A DNA stretch of 64,000 nucleotides, from assembly GCF_018224955.1 (NCBI RefSeq), contig NZ_JAGTUU010000003.1, forward strand, positions 248,001-312,000, given 5' to 3'. The notes beneath the pieces are model-generated. The model saw only the letters and a program-made list of their open reading frames with translations, did no database searches and was not told where the DNA came from. Origin of the DNA: Thetidibacter halocola. Lineage in GTDB: Bacteria; Pseudomonadota; Alphaproteobacteria; Rhodobacterales; Rhodobacteraceae. Of the stretch, positions 36,445-46,648 are shown piece after piece (within the stretch, counting starts at the first letter, position 1; every line of letters begins with the position of its first letter). Both the position numbers and the translations under genes were made by a program.

Positions 36445-37245
36445 TTAGCGGTCGATCCGGGCGGCGGCGGCGGCGATGGCCTGCTGGTAGACGGTGGCCG
36501 CGTTCCACTCGTTCAACACGGGGAAATTCGGCTGACCCGGCTCGAACCCGGCCCCGGCGCGCCAGCCCTTCTGGCGCAGGAAATTGGCGGTCGAGGCGAG
36601 GGCGTCCCACTCGTTGTAGAAATCCACCCGCCCGTCGCCGCTACCGTCGACGCCATAGCGCAGGGCGTTGCCCGGCAGGAACTGGGTGTGGCCCAGCTCG
36701 CCGTGGAAGGCGCCCAGCTGGTTGGGCGACAGCATCCCGCGATCCACCATCTGCAAGGCTGCAAGCGCATGCGGGATGAAGAAGTCGGAGCGGCGGCAAT
36801 CATAGGCGACCGTCAGGATCGACGACACCACCGGGACCGAGCCCATGGTGCGGCCGAACCCGGTCTCCATCCCGTGGATCGAGACGAGGATAGAGCCGGG
36901 AACGCCATACCGGCTTTCGACGGCGGCAAAGAAGGCCGGGTTGCGGGCGATGCGCTTGCGCGCCGAGGCGGCAAATGCGTCGAGCGAGCCAAGGCGGATG
37001 CGCACGAAATCGTTGAAGGCGTATTTCACGCCCTTCTGGTTGCGGTCTGCGTTGATCGTCTTTTGCGAATAGCTGGCCGCGGCCAGCGCCTGAAGCCCGC
37101 GTTGCCCAATCCCGGCGCGCTGCGCCTCGGCGGCAAAGGCGGATTTCCAGGCTCCGAAACCTGAGGATGTGTTGCCGCAGGTCGCAGAAATGGCCGGTGC
37201 GGCGGCAAAAAGGGACAGGCAAAGGGCGGTAAGGAAACGACGCAT
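36445..37245 (-). CDS. Lytic murein transglycosylase (MltB-type SLT_2)
   Basis: 266 residues: signal peptide about 1-21 (AAAPAISA-T), then the family 103 catalytic domain. The catalytic Glu127 is in SIHGMETGFGRTMG; ELGHTQFLPGNALRYGVDGSGDGRVD is the second signature. The enzyme cleaves peptidoglycan to anhydro-muropeptides in the periplasm. There is no lipobox, so it is soluble, and no C-terminal PG_binding_1 domain. Confidence 0.92.
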   Translation of the reverse strand: MRRFLTALCLSLFAAAPAISATCGNTSSGFGAWKSAFAAEAQRAGIGQRGLQALAAASYSQKTINADRNQKGVKYAFNDFVRIRLGSLDAFAASARKRIARNPAFFAAVESRYGVPGSILVSIHGMETGFGRTMGSVPVVSSILTVAYDCRRSDFFIPHALAALQMVDRGMLSPNQLGAFHGELGHTQFLPGNALRYGVDGSGDGRVDFYNEWDALASTANFLRQKGWRAGAGFEPGQPNFPVLNEWNAATVYQQAIAAAAARIDR

Positions 37246-37326
37246 GACACTCTCCAGTCATCAACAATAATCCCGAGAGTGCCGCAAATGGGTTGCAGGG
37301 AAAAGGGTAAACCGGGCGCGAGGCCC

Positions 37327-38151
37327 CTAGAACGCCGCCGCCATCGCGCCGCTGTGATCGAGGGAGAAGACAAAGCCCGCGATCCCCACGGACAGGGCGG
37401 CGGCGCGCATGTCCTCGCCCTTGACCAGGTTCCAGGCCATGATCGGGATCGCCACCGGCAGCGCGATGGTCGCGGCGGACAGCGACATCGCCCACGTGGC
37501 CAGCCGGGCCTCGACGGGCAGGGCGTGGGCATCCGGGGCCGTCTGCATCGCCGGCTCGGCGCGCAAACTGTTCCGCATGGCCGCCTCGAAGGCCATCACA
37601 TGGGCGTCATAGCGCCGGTCCGTGGCGCGGACGCCGCCCATCGCGTTTGCGTAGCGGTCGATTCGATCATGCGGATCAGCGGCCGGGCGTGCGGCGGGAC
37701 GGGACCGTTGCGCCGGGTGACGATCGATCGGGCGCGCGATCCGGCGTGGCGCCACGCCGTCGGAGGCCTTGCGCGGCGCGCCCAAGATATCGGACAGGCT
37801 TTCCAGGAACTGGTCGCGCGGGATGCGCAGGGCCGAGCCGGGCCAGACGATATGCGCCACGGCGATCCGGCTGACCAGCGCATAGGTCAGCGAGGCGAGC
37901 GTGCCCTCGGGGTCGTCGGCGCCATGCAGGATCGTCACCGAAACCTCTGGGCCGCCATCCTCGAAGGCGAGATCGAGGCGCAGGCTCAGCCGGTCGCCGC
38001 GCAGGCGCAGATGCGTCAGAGTCACCTCCTCGAAACGCATGGGGCGATGCGGCGAGACGACGTCGTTCAGCAGTGTCGCCAGCCTTGGCAGCGAGACAAA
38101 GCGTTCCCCGGTGAAGATCAGCCGGGCGACGGGTGCGGCTTGGTCGGTCAT
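37327..38151 (-). CDS. Uncharacterised C-terminal-membrane protein, paralogue B
   Basis: 274 residues from MTDQAAPVARL, with AAGGAG 9 bp upstream; a GTG six bases earlier is less likely. The soluble N-terminal region includes LRLDLAFEDGGPEVSVTIL and VAHIVWPGSALRIPRDQFLESL, a variable Pro/Arg-rich middle, and two C-terminal hydrophobic segments (SLSAATIALPVAIPIMAWNLV, AALSVGIAGFVFSL). The arrangement mirrors the gene at 35572-36312 on the other side of the transglycosylase gene. Function unknown; an envelope role is only suggested by context. Confidence 0.7.
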   Translation of the reverse strand: MTDQAAPVARLIFTGERFVSLPRLATLLNDVVSPHRPMRFEEVTLTHLRLRGDRLSLRLDLAFEDGGPEVSVTILHGADDPEGTLASLTYALVSRIAVAHIVWPGSALRIPRDQFLESLSDILGAPRKASDGVAPRRIARPIDRHPAQRSRPAARPAADPHDRIDRYANAMGGVRATDRRYDAHVMAFEAAMRNSLRAEPAMQTAPDAHALPVEARLATWAMSLSAATIALPVAIPIMAWNLVKGEDMRAAALSVGIAGFVFSLDHSGAMAAAF

Positions 38152-38395
38152 CGTCACTACTCCTTGCGGGCGGATCCCGGTTCAGCGGGACCGTCGCAGC
38201 GGAGTGGGGTGATTTCGTGAAACGAATGGGCAAAGTTGCAGGCCTCTCGGGCCGGAATCGGGCAGGCCGGGACGGGTTGCGCCACAATCGGGGTCTTTCG
38301 TGGAGATCCGCCCCGGAGTGCTCAGGATTCGTCTAAAACTGGCAATATATTTCAATGGCTTGCCGGCGGTTTCTCAAGTTTTATGGATGCGAAAT

Positions 38396-38423
38396 GCAAA
38401 CGGGGCGCCCGATGGGCGCCCCG
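38396..38423 (-). terminator. Intrinsic terminator of glnA
   Basis: Perfect 10-bp stem (38401-38410 with 38414-38423), 3-nt loop. On the minus strand it is followed by GTTTGCATTT. It begins 23 bp past the glnA stop; a second small hairpin lies at 38434-38448. Confidence 0.8.
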
Positions 38424-38446
38424 CTGAAACCGTGATCCGGAAAGGA

Positions 38447-39853
38447 TCAGCAGCTGTAATACATCTTGAACTCGACCGGGTGCGGCGTGTGTTCGAAGGC
38501 GATGACCTCTTCCATCTTGAGGTCGATATAGGCCATGATCTGGTCCTTCGTAAACACGTCGCCTGCCAGCAGGAAGTCGTGATCCTTGGTCAGGGCCTCG
38601 AGCGCCTCGCGCAGCGAGCCGCAGACCGTCGGGATTCCGGCCAGTTCTTCGGCGGGCAGGTCGTACAGGTTCTTGTCCATCGCCTCGCCCGGATCGATCT
38701 TGTTCTTGATGCCATCCAGGCCGGCCATCAGGAGCGCCGCGAACGCCAGGTAGGGGTTCGCCGCCGGATCGGGGAAGCGGGCCTCGACGCGCTTGGCCTT
38801 CGGCGATTCGGTCCACGGAATACGGACGCAGCCAGACCGGTTGCGGGCCGAGTAGGCGCGCAGCACGGGGGCCTCGAAGCCGGGAATCAGACGCTTGTAG
38901 CTGTTCGTCGACGGGTTGGTGAACGCGTTCAGCGTCTTGGCGTGCTTCAGAATGCCGCCGATGTAATACAGCGCTTCCTGGCTCAGGTCGGCATACTTGT
39001 CGCCGGCGAAGAGCGGCTTGCCGTCCTTCCAGATCGACATGTTGACGTGCATGCCCGAGCCGTTGTCGCCATACATCGGCTTCGGCATGAAGGTTGCCGA
39101 GCGGCCATAGGCCTGCGCCACGTTGTGGATGACATACTTGTACTTCTGGATCTCGTCGGCCTGCTTGGTCAGGCTTCCGAAGATCAGGCCCAGTTCGTGC
39201 TGGCTGGTCGCGACCTCGTGGTGGTGCTTGTCGACCTTCATGCCGATGCGCTTCATCGTCGACAACATTTCCGAACGGATGTCCTGGCCGTCATCGGACG
39301 GGTTCACCGGGAAATAGCCGCCCTTGTAGGTCGGACGGTGACCCAGGTTGCCCATCTCGAAATCGGCATCGGTGTTCCACGCGGCGTGGTCGGCATCCAC
39401 CTCGTAGGACACCTTGTTCGGCGTGACGGCATACTTGACGTCGTCGAACAGGAAGAACTCGGCCTCGGGGCCGAAATAGGACACGTCGCCGATGCCCGAG
39501 GACTTCAGGTAGGCTTCGGCCTTCAGGGCGGTGCCGCGCGGGTCGCGGTCATAGGATTCGCCGGTGTCGGGTTCGACGACCGAGCAATGGATGCAGACGG
39601 TCTTCTCGGCATAGAACGGGTCGATGTAGGCGCTGTCGGTGTCCGGCATCAGTTTCATGTCGGAGGCTTCGATCGACTTCCAGCCGGCGATCGACGAGCC
39701 GTCGAACATGAAGCCCTCTTCCAGGAAATCCTCGTCAACCAGGTCCGACATCACGGTGACGTGCTGCAGCTTGCCGCGCGGGTCGGTGAACCGGATGTCG
39801 ACATAGGCGACGTCCTCGTCCTTGATCATCTTGAGCAGGTCTTTTGCGCTCAT
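38447..39853 (-). CDS. glnA: Glutamine synthetase type I
   Basis: 468 residues from [22 protein letters not shown], the standard N-terminus and length. Seen are [17 protein letters not shown], the [12 protein letters not shown] active-site strand, [19 protein letters not shown], and the adenylylation Tyr in [10 protein letters not shown], so activity is probably controlled by GlnE. It assimilates ammonium into glutamine. It lies 40 bp after glnB, so the two form the usual glnB-glnA transcription unit. Confidence 0.97.
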   Translation of the reverse strand: MSAKDLLKMIKDEDVAYVDIRFTDPRGKLQHVTVMSDLVDEDFLEEGFMFDGSSIAGWKSIEASDMKLMPDTDSAYIDPFYAEKTVCIHCSVVEPDTGESYDRDPRGTALKAEAYLKSSGIGDVSYFGPEAEFFLFDDVKYAVTPNKVSYEVDADHAAWNTDADFEMGNLGHRPTYKGGYFPVNPSDDGQDIRSEMLSTMKRIGMKVDKHHHEVATSQHELGLIFGSLTKQADEIQKYKYVIHNVAQAYGRSATFMPKPMYGDNGSGMHVNMSIWKDGKPLFAGDKYADLSQEALYYIGGILKHAKTLNAFTNPSTNSYKRLIPGFEAPVLRAYSARNRSGCVRIPWTESPKAKRVEARFPDPAANPYLAFAALLMAGLDGIKNKIDPGEAMDKNLYDLPAEELAGIPTVCGSLREALEALTKDHDFLLAGDVFTKDQIMAYIDLKMEEVIAFEHTPHPVEFKMYYSC

Positions 39854-39893
39854 TTCGCTTTTCCCTTGAGTTTGTTTTCCTGAAAGACGGATG

Positions 39894-40277
<384 letters not shown>

Positions 40278-40397
40278 TCAGAAGCGGTCACAATCCGTTA
40301 AGACGGGTTGTGAGGCGGGGCAAGTGGTGAAAAATCGAGTGCGACTAAAAAACAGGCATAACGCACCAATAATGGGCATTATTGAATCGGAGTGGCC

Positions 40398-41984
40398 ATG
40401 ACGGACCTTCTGACGGCGGCACAGATGCGGGCGGTGGAGCGCGCCGCGATCGAGAGCGGATCGGTCACCGGCCTGGAGCTGATGGAGCGCGCCGGGGCTG
40501 GGGTCGTCGAGGCGGTGCTCGAGGAGTGGCCGGAACTGGTTGAGGGCACGCACCGGGCGGTTGTCCTGTGCGGACCGGGCAATAATGGTGGGGACGGGTT
40601 CGTGGTGGCGCGGCTGCTGAAAGAGCGGGGTTGGTCGGTCGAGGTGTTTCTGTTTGGCGATGCCGGAAAGCTTCCACCTGATGCGAAAACGAATTTCGAC
40701 CGCTGGTCCGCTCTTGGCGCCGTGGGGCGCATGGCCGACTGGTCGCAGGATCTGCCCGATCTCGTCGTCGATGCCCTATTCGGCACCGGGCTGACGCGCC
40801 CTGTCGAGGGTCTGTTCGACGAGTTTCTCCACCTGAACGAGGAAACGCTCAGATCACAGTATTTTCGGTACGCAAACCTGCGGGTCACCTCCATCGACAT
40901 GCCAAGCGGCGTCTGCAGCGACAGCGGTCGGATTCTTGAGCCCGCGAACTGGACCGAAAAGGCGCGCTGGTGGCGCCCCACGGCCTTGGCTGGCCAGTTG
41001 ACCGTCACCTTTCACAGCATGAAGCCGGGACATGTACTGGCCGATGGTCCCGGGGCTTGCGGCAAGGTGGTCGTCAAGGACATCGGGCTTGAACCATCTA
41101 GAGGGGACGACGCCGAAATCGCCCGGATCGCCGCGAGGCCTGATCTGTGGAGCCTCGGAAAGCGGCTGGGTCACAAATATGACCACGGTCACGCGCTGCT
41201 CCTGTCCGGGGGCGCGGGGCGCACGGGCGCCGCGCGGCTGGCGGCGCGGGGGGCGCTGCGGATCGGGGCGGGGCTGGTGACGCTGGGCGTGCCGGGATCG
41301 GCGCAGATGGAGGTCGCCGCGCAGGTCACGGCGATCATGCTGCGGCGGGTCGAGGATGCGGACGGGCTTGCCGCCGTGCTGGAGGACATGCGGTTCAACG
41401 CGCTTTGCCTGGGCCCGGGGCTGGGTCTGGACCGGGCGCGCGAGCTGGCGCCGGTGGCGGTGCGTGCGGAGCACGCACCCTACGTCGTGCTTGACGCGGA
41501 TGCGCTGACCGCCTTCGCGGGCGATCCCGAGGCGCTCCGTGCGATGCTGCACGACCGCTGCGTCCTGACCCCGCATGACGGCGAATTCGCCCGTCTCTTT
41601 CCCGACATCGCCGAAAGGCTGAACGCTCCCGCGACAACCGGCCCCGTCTATTCCAAGGTGGACGCCACACGGGCGGCGGCGAAACGGGCGGGCTGCATCG
41701 TGCTCTTCAAGGGGCCGGACACGGTCATCGCGGCGCCGGATGGGCGCGCATCGGTCAATGCCGCCGTCTACGAGCGCGCGGCACCCTGGTTGGCTACGGC
41801 AGGGTCAGGCGATGTTCTGGCCGGCTTCATAACCGGGCTTCTGGCGCGCGGGTTCGATCCGATGCAGGCCGCCGAGACCGCCGCCTGGCTGCATGTGGAA
41901 TGCGCCCGCCGCTTTGGCCCCGGTCTCATCGCCGAGGATCTGCCCGAGACGCTGCCGGCGGTGTTCCGCGATCTGGCTCTGTGA
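40398..41984 (+). CDS. nnr: Bifunctional NAD(P)H-hydrate repair enzyme
   Basis: 528 residues from MTDLLTAAQMRAVERA. The N-terminal epimerase domain (about 1-225) has LCGPGNNGGDGFVVARLL, DALFGTGLTRP and SIDMPSGV. The C-terminal ADP/ATP-dependent dehydratase has LLSGGAGRTGAARLAARGALRIGA, CLGPGLGLDR, LDADALTAF, TPHDGEFARLF and ATAGSGDVLAGFITGLLARG. It restores damaged NADHX and NADPHX. The stretch around residues 137-180 is longer and less GC-rich than the rest of the gene. Its end overlaps the convergent Hint gene by 59 bp. Confidence 0.93.
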   Translation: MTDLLTAAQMRAVERAAIESGSVTGLELMERAGAGVVEAVLEEWPELVEGTHRAVVLCGPGNNGGDGFVVARLLKERGWSVEVFLFGDAGKLPPDAKTNFDRWSALGAVGRMADWSQDLPDLVVDALFGTGLTRPVEGLFDEFLHLNEETLRSQYFRYANLRVTSIDMPSGVCSDSGRILEPANWTEKARWWRPTALAGQLTVTFHSMKPGHVLADGPGACGKVVVKDIGLEPSRGDDAEIARIAARPDLWSLGKRLGHKYDHGHALLLSGGAGRTGAARLAARGALRIGAGLVTLGVPGSAQMEVAAQVTAIMLRRVEDADGLAAVLEDMRFNALCLGPGLGLDRARELAPVAVRAEHAPYVVLDADALTAFAGDPEALRAMLHDRCVLTPHDGEFARLFPDIAERLNAPATTGPVYSKVDATRAAAKRAGCIVLFKGPDTVIAAPDGRASVNAAVYERAAPWLATAGSGDVLAGFITGLLARGFDPMQAAETAAWLHVECARRFGPGLIAEDLPETLPAVFRDLAL

Positions 41985-42426
41985 GCGGCGCGGCCGAGGC
42001 GAGTTCCAGCCCATCGGCATAGACCACGTGCCGCCGGTCGAAGGACAGGTGCACCAGCCGCAGCCGCACCAGCCCCAGGGCGCGCACCCGCCGCCCGTCC
42101 ACCAGCGCCTCGGCCCGGACGAGGGCAAAGGGCTGGCCGGAATGCGCCAGCGCGTGATCGCCGCGCAGCAGCAATTCGGCCCGCGCGGGCAGGACCACGT
42201 CATGGGTTGGCCTGCCGGGGCCCAGCGTGCCCGCTGCCACCTGCACCGCGTCGATGGGCATCTTCTGCACCTGCACCGCGCGCAGCACCGACGCGCCGGT
42301 GTCGCGGGTGACGATCCGCGTTCCCGGCTTCAGCCCCTCTGCCGGCATCGCACCCTCCAACGTCAGCACATGGCTACCTGCGGGCAGGGCGTTCGGTTCG
42401 GCCGTGATGCTGTGCGGCATGGGCAT
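41926..42426 (-). CDS. Stand-alone Hint-domain protein
   Basis: 166 residues with the Hint_2 pattern seen in many Rhodobacteraceae: LPAGSHVLTLEG, GLKPGTRIVTRDTG, and VLPARAELLLRGDHALAHSG as the block B-like segment. The Hint fold normally supports autoprocessing (hedgehog, intein). Here the usual catalytic Cys at block A is Ser (AGSHVLT), so self-cleavage is uncertain. The Pro/Arg-rich tail overlaps the 3' end of nnr. Confidence 0.7.
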   Translation of the reverse strand: MPMPHSITAEPNALPAGSHVLTLEGAMPAEGLKPGTRIVTRDTGASVLRAVQVQKMPIDAVQVAAGTLGPGRPTHDVVLPARAELLLRGDHALAHSGQPFALVRAEALVDGRRVRALGLVRLRLVHLSFDRRHVVYADGLELASAAPLTEPDRGTPPAASRADPRR

Positions 42427-42620
42427 GGCGCGGGTATCCCGTTGCGGTTGGCGTCCGGCGCAGGCTGCCGTTTGTCACGCCAAGAAGCGGTAAACGCCGG
42501 GTCAAAAAACCGGTCGGATTTTATCGGTCCGGCCGGGCGCTGCGGATGAAATTCCCTCTCGCCCCCGACGCGGCGCTTTGCTAGGTAACAGCCTGCCGGG
42601 CGCCTCGGGCCTCTGGCCGT

Positions 42621-42705
42621 GCGGGTGTGGCGAAATTGGTAGACGCACCAGATTTAGGTTCTGGCGCCGCAAGGCGTGGGGGTTCAAGTCCCTCCACCCG
42701 CACCA
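42621..42705 (+). tRNA. tRNA-Leu (anticodon TAG)
   Basis: 85 bases including encoded CCA (42703-42705). The acceptor stem GCGGGTG pairs with CACCCGC at 42695-42701; the anticodon loop TTTAGGT at 42653-42659 places TAG at 42655-42657. A long variable arm (GCGCCGCAAGGCGT region) and the TTCAAGT T-loop confirm a class II leucine tRNA. It stands at the left border of a poorly coding stretch. Confidence 0.97.
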
Positions 42706-43759
42706 TGCTAACACATTGAAATCGCTGGATGGCATTGCCTGCAGTGTCTGTCTTCGGGATTGCCGTTGCAAAGATCGTTGCAAAGATCGTTGCAAGCCGA
42801 GCTGATTTGGCAGGCTGACTCCACCCTCTTCCCGGGCGGCCAGGACGACGGTGCGCGCGTCTGGTCATGCCAAGGGGCTGGCGCGGCCATGGGGAAACCG
42901 GGCTGCCTAGGCCGCTGGCCGCAGACCCCCGGCTTGCGCGCAGGCAATTGCCTGAGGCTGTTTCGCAACCTCGGACCCAGATCCCTGTCGCGCAGGGCAA
43001 ACCCGGGACTCGCCGGCGAACCCGCGAGATGCCCTTTGACGCGTCTGGCCGCATAGGCCCAAGTTCGGTGCTGAGGCCGAGGTTGCCCGCCGACAATGGC
43101 GGGTCTTGCGTGGCCGACGATCTGGCCGAAGGCCTCGATGACAAGCGCACCGCATCATCCCGGATACAGGGCAGGACCGGGCGCTGGCGCCTGGCGATGA
43201 TGACCGGGCTTTTGCTGGAAAACCACGTCCGGCATCCGGCCCGGCGACCCGGAACGGCGGTCTTGTCGATCACGACAACACGCGCCGCTGCCAAGAGCGC
43301 GCAGTCAACCTGACGACCGCCGATGCCCGCCAGCTAAGGGGCGGGGCTGTCCTGAAGGCGAGAGAGAAGACCAGGAACCAGGCAGTCCGGCGACGGCGTT
43401 TTCAGCGCCAAGCCGCTGCCACCTGAACTGAACCGGCAGTCGAACCAGAACCTCCGTCACGAAACGGCGCGTGATGTCCGAAAGACCGGAACGACAGGCG
43501 GAAACGCTTTGGGTATCCCTCCGCCCGCGGCGGAAGTGCCCCACGGCCAGCGTGGTGCGGCGTTGCACGGTTGTTTCCAACCACCAGCCCGGTCCGAGCC
43601 TGTCGCCGCGAACCGAAGGTGCCCGGGCTTGCGACGCCCAACGGCCCAATCTCACGCCGAAACCGAACGGTCCAAAACAAAAGGCTGGCCTCCATGACAG
43701 AGGCCAGCCTGAATTACGCCGACGACCCGGCGCGAAGCCCTTTTGTCAGGACGGCAAGG
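42706..43759. other. 1.05-kb stretch without a recognisable gene
   Basis: Open frames here are present on both strands but none has a ribosome-binding site, a recognisable family pattern or consistent codon bias. It contains a 12-bp tandem repeat next to the tRNA. One plus-strand segment near 43080-43180 vaguely recalls the ADRGYD region of IS5-type transposases, but is too weak to call. It is probably decayed mobile DNA between the tRNA and the VPLPA-CTERM gene. Confidence 0.5.
42765..42795 (+). repeat. 12-bp tandem repeat, 2.6 copies
   Basis: Unit GTTGCAAAGATC occurs at 42765-42776 and 42777-42788, with a partial third copy to 42795, about 60 bp after the tRNA-Leu gene. Confidence 0.7.
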
Positions 43760-44440
43760 CTATGCGATAGCCTGCTTGTTTCGCCGCCGTGCCATGAAAC
43801 CGAGGCCGCCAAGCGCCCCGAGCATGAGAAAGCCCGCGGCGGGAAGCGGTACTTGCGGCACCGACGTGACGTAGCTGTCGGATTTGTCGTTCGGCAGGCC
43901 CTGAAGGTGAATGCCGAAGCGCAGGTCGCCGGATGTCAGCGAGGCCACAATCGCATCGAAGTTACCTCCGAACACGAAACCGCCGGTTTCGCCCTGCTGG
44001 ATCGCGTTCACGTTGGCCGACCCGTTGACACGGTTGAAGTTGAACTCGGTCGAGAAGCCGACATTGTTGCCCTGCGGCAGGTTGCCACCGGAGGACCGGG
44101 TCATGTTCACAGTGCCGACAGAGTTGGTTCCGACATTGCTATTCGCCGTCGGCAGGGACGTGAACGAGGTCGGATTCGTGTCGTCGACAAAGATCGTGCG
44201 GATGAAGTAGCCCAGGCTCGGAGCCGCCGCACTGATGATCTGGATCAGCACGTTGCCGGAGCCGAGGTTCGACACCGCCAGCGAGAAGTTTCCGGCATAC
44301 GCGTCGCCGACCGTGTCCGCGCCGGGAATGTTCAGGAAGTTGAAGGTGACCGCGCTTGCCTGCTGCGTCGCCCCCAGCGTTGCGCCAGCGCTGATAACCA
44401 GCGCAGCCGCCATATTCTTCAGTTTCGTAATACCAATCAT
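43760..44440 (-). CDS. VPLPA-CTERM sorted exported protein
   Basis: 226 residues from MIGITKLKN. Signal peptide about 1-30 (AAALVISAGATLGATQQASA-V). The mature part is rich in Asn, Ser, Gly, Thr and beta-prone. The C-terminal sorting signal begins VPLPAAGFLMLGALGGLGFM and ends in ARRRNKQ: motif, hydrophobic helix, basic cluster, as in the VPLPA-CTERM class used by exosortase D. It is divergent from the exosortase gene at 44862 and is the only substrate seen in the window. The mature domain is of unknown function. Confidence 0.88.
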   Translation of the reverse strand: MIGITKLKNMAAALVISAGATLGATQQASAVTFNFLNIPGADTVGDAYAGNFSLAVSNLGSGNVLIQIISAAAPSLGYFIRTIFVDDTNPTSFTSLPTANSNVGTNSVGTVNMTRSSGGNLPQGNNVGFSTEFNFNRVNGSANVNAIQQGETGGFVFGGNFDAIVASLTSGDLRFGIHLQGLPNDKSDSYVTSVPQVPLPAAGFLMLGALGGLGFMARRRNKQAIA

Positions 44441-44861
44441 CTCTAGCACCCCAAAAATACTGCCTAGCGACTCAGTGCGAACAGGCAGGCAGCAACCGTT
44501 CTCGACATCTGAATCTACATGGTGTGTAGAATTTTGCAAGAAGATTAGAATCCTGGGTTGACACGCATTTTCACAATAAAATCAATTATATAAGTCGACT
44601 CAATCCGGGGTTGTGGGTGGTGTTCGGGGCCAAGCGGCGGATAGTCGCCCGTCAGTGCTGAAAATCGTGCATCGGGCAGGGCGATGGCCTGGCCTCGGCG
44701 GGTTTTCAAGCGCCCGAAGGTGCGCCCGTCCTGCAATCGAGGCCGTGTCCCGCGGTCGGCAACCACGACAAACGGAAACAGTCTAATCCTCCGATTCCGC
44801 TAGGCGTCCTGGAAGCGCTGCTATAGTTTTCGAAAAGTCGGTTCAAATCGTTGGCCATCGA
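44441..44861. other. Divergent region between VPLPA-CTERM gene and exosortase
   Basis: The part nearest the VPLPA gene (44500-44600) is AT-rich and probably holds its promoter. The remainder carries a possible transposase remnant (separate entry). No clear promoter box was identified for the exosortase gene. Confidence 0.45.
44640..44766 (-). pseudogene. Possible 3' remnant of an IS5-type transposase
   Basis: Minus-strand reading gives RTFGRLKTRRGQAIALPDARF and then FSAL, with a frame change. This resembles the end of IS5-family transposases (IEIMFGRLKDWRR..ATRYDRC..TFFSAI). Only about 35 codons can be aligned by eye and at least one frameshift is needed. Inverted repeats were not found. Confidence 0.35.
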
Positions 44862-46469
44862 ATGGCAGGTAGCATCATTTCCCGCGGCGTCGTTCTTTCA
44901 GCCGTTCACACCGTCAATCCGGCCGGTTTCGCCTTGTTCGTGGCCTTGATTGCCGTGGCTTTGCCTGTCTTCTGGCTTGGCTTCCAGTCCCTGGGGGCGG
45001 CCTGGATCACTGCCGAGTACAGTCACGGCCCGATGATCCCGCTGATCTCTCTGTATCTGTTCCTGCGTGAACTGCGAAACGATTCGCCGCGCGATCCGGC
45101 ACGGGCAGCCAATCGCTGGCCCGGCATTGCGGTGATCGTGCTTGGCCTGGGGCTCGGCATCCTGGGCAACCTCGTGCGGATCCCGGATGTCGTGACCTAC
45201 GCCCTGATCGTCTGGGTCGGTGGGGTTGTCCTGACCGTTCTTGGCTGGCAGCGCGGCAAGAGCCACCAGCTGCCGGTGCTGCACCTGGTCTTCATGCTGC
45301 CGCTGCCGCAGTTCCTGTACTGGCAATTGACGGTCTTCCTGCAACTCGTGTCTTCGGAACTGGGGGTCTGGTTCATCGGCCTGGCCGGCATCCCGGTCCA
45401 TCTCGACGGCAACGTGATCAATCTCGGGGTCTACAAGCTCCAGGTGGCCGAGGCCTGTTCCGGACTGCGTTACCTGTTCCCGATCCTGTCGTTCAGCTAT
45501 CTCGTCGCGATCCTCTACCGCGGGCCGTTCTGGCACAAGGCGCTGATCTTTCTGATGGCCGCGCCGCTGGCCGTCTTCATGAATTCCTTCCGGATCGGCA
45601 TGATCGGCGTTCTCGTGAACAGTCATGGCATCGAGCAGGCCGAAGGGTTCCTGCACTTTTTCGAAGGCTGGGTGATTTTCGGCACCTGCGTCGCGATCCT
45701 GTTTGCCGTGGCGGTGATGCTGCAACGGCTGACGCCGAACCCGCTGGGGCTGCGCGATACGATCGACATGGATTTCGACGGGCTTGGGGCACAGGCCACG
45801 CGCATCCTGTCCATCGCCCCGACGCGCGGCATGCTGATCGCAACCGTCGCCAGCCTCGCCGTGACCGCTGCCTTCCTGTTCACGCCGGCCCCTCAGCGGG
45901 TCCTGCCAGAGCGTGACGCCTTTGCGCTGTTTCCTCGAAACGTTGGAGACTGGAGCAGCTTTGCGATCCCGCTGGAACCCGAGGTGGCCCAGGTTCTGAA
46001 GGCCTCGGATTACGTCAATTCCGTCTATTCGAGGCCGGCCGATCCGGACAGCCATGTCGGCTTCTTCTCGGCCTATTACGACAAGCAGACCGAGGGGTCG
46101 GGCATACACTCGCCCGAAGTCTGCCTGCCCGTGGGCGGGTGGGAGATATTCTCGATCGAAACCGTCGAGGTGACGTTTCCGGATACCGTCTACGGCACCT
46201 TCTCGCTGAACCGGGCGATCATCGAAAACGGCCTGTCGCGCCAGTTGGTCTATTACTGGTTCGAACAGCGGGGAAAGCGGATGACAAACGACTACCTCGC
46301 CAAGGCCGATGTCGTCTGGGACAGCCTGACGATCGGGCGAACCGATGGTGCGCTGGTGCGCTTCGTGACGCCGATCAACCGTGGCGAGACAGCCGCCGAT
46401 GCAGACGCACGCCTGCGTGATTTCATGGCCGAGCTGCTGCCGCGGCTGCCTCGGTTCATCCCGGAATGA
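44862..46469 (+). CDS. xrtD: Exosortase D fused to EpsI domain
   Basis: 535 residues. The N-terminal 300 residues have about eight membrane segments and the exosortase catalytic residues: Cys199 ([13 protein letters not shown]), Arg244 ([10 protein letters not shown]) and His265 (GFLHFFEGW). The C-terminal part (about 330-535) is a periplasmic EpsI-like domain ([35 protein letters not shown]). This fused form is typical of the VPLPA-CTERM-specific XrtD. It should cut after the VPLPA motif and transfer the protein to an unknown acceptor in the envelope. The substrate gene is divergent and a PrsT-like gene follows. Confidence 0.92.
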   Translation: MAGSIISRGVVLSAVHTVNPAGFALFVALIAVALPVFWLGFQSLGAAWITAEYSHGPMIPLISLYLFLRELRNDSPRDPARAANRWPGIAVIVLGLGLGILGNLVRIPDVVTYALIVWVGGVVLTVLGWQRGKSHQLPVLHLVFMLPLPQFLYWQLTVFLQLVSSELGVWFIGLAGIPVHLDGNVINLGVYKLQVAEACSGLRYLFPILSFSYLVAILYRGPFWHKALIFLMAAPLAVFMNSFRIGMIGVLVNSHGIEQAEGFLHFFEGWVIFGTCVAILFAVAVMLQRLTPNPLGLRDTIDMDFDGLGAQATRILSIAPTRGMLIATVASLAVTAAFLFTPAPQRVLPERDAFALFPRNVGDWSSFAIPLEPEVAQVLKASDYVNSVYSRPADPDSHVGFFSAYYDKQTEGSGIHSPEVCLPVGGWEIFSIETVEVTFPDTVYGTFSLNRAIIENGLSRQLVYYWFEQRGKRMTNDYLAKADVVWDSLTIGRTDGALVRFVTPINRGETAADADARLRDFMAELLPRLPRFIPE

Positions 46470-46648
46470 GAGGCGTCGCATGACCTGTTCAACCGGTGAT
46501 CAACTTGAAAACACGGGGGCGCACGGGCCTCTGTCACGGCGGGCGAGGCATCATGCCGAACCCGGTCGCGTCCATTCCTGCCTGGACGCTGCAGGCGGGT
46601 ACGGAGCCGGGAATTGTCCCAAGGTCTTGAACGTGAGGGGCGAGCGAC

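Noticed and set aside
43040-43330. Possible IS5-type transposase fragment on the plus strand
   Set aside because: Only a few positions (RLPAD, then DDLAEGLDDK) can be aligned and the usual downstream motifs are absent in any frame.
42840-43330. Open frames encoding Arg-rich proteins after tRNA-Leu
   Set aside because: No start signals, no family resemblance and inconsistent codon use; treated as non-coding.
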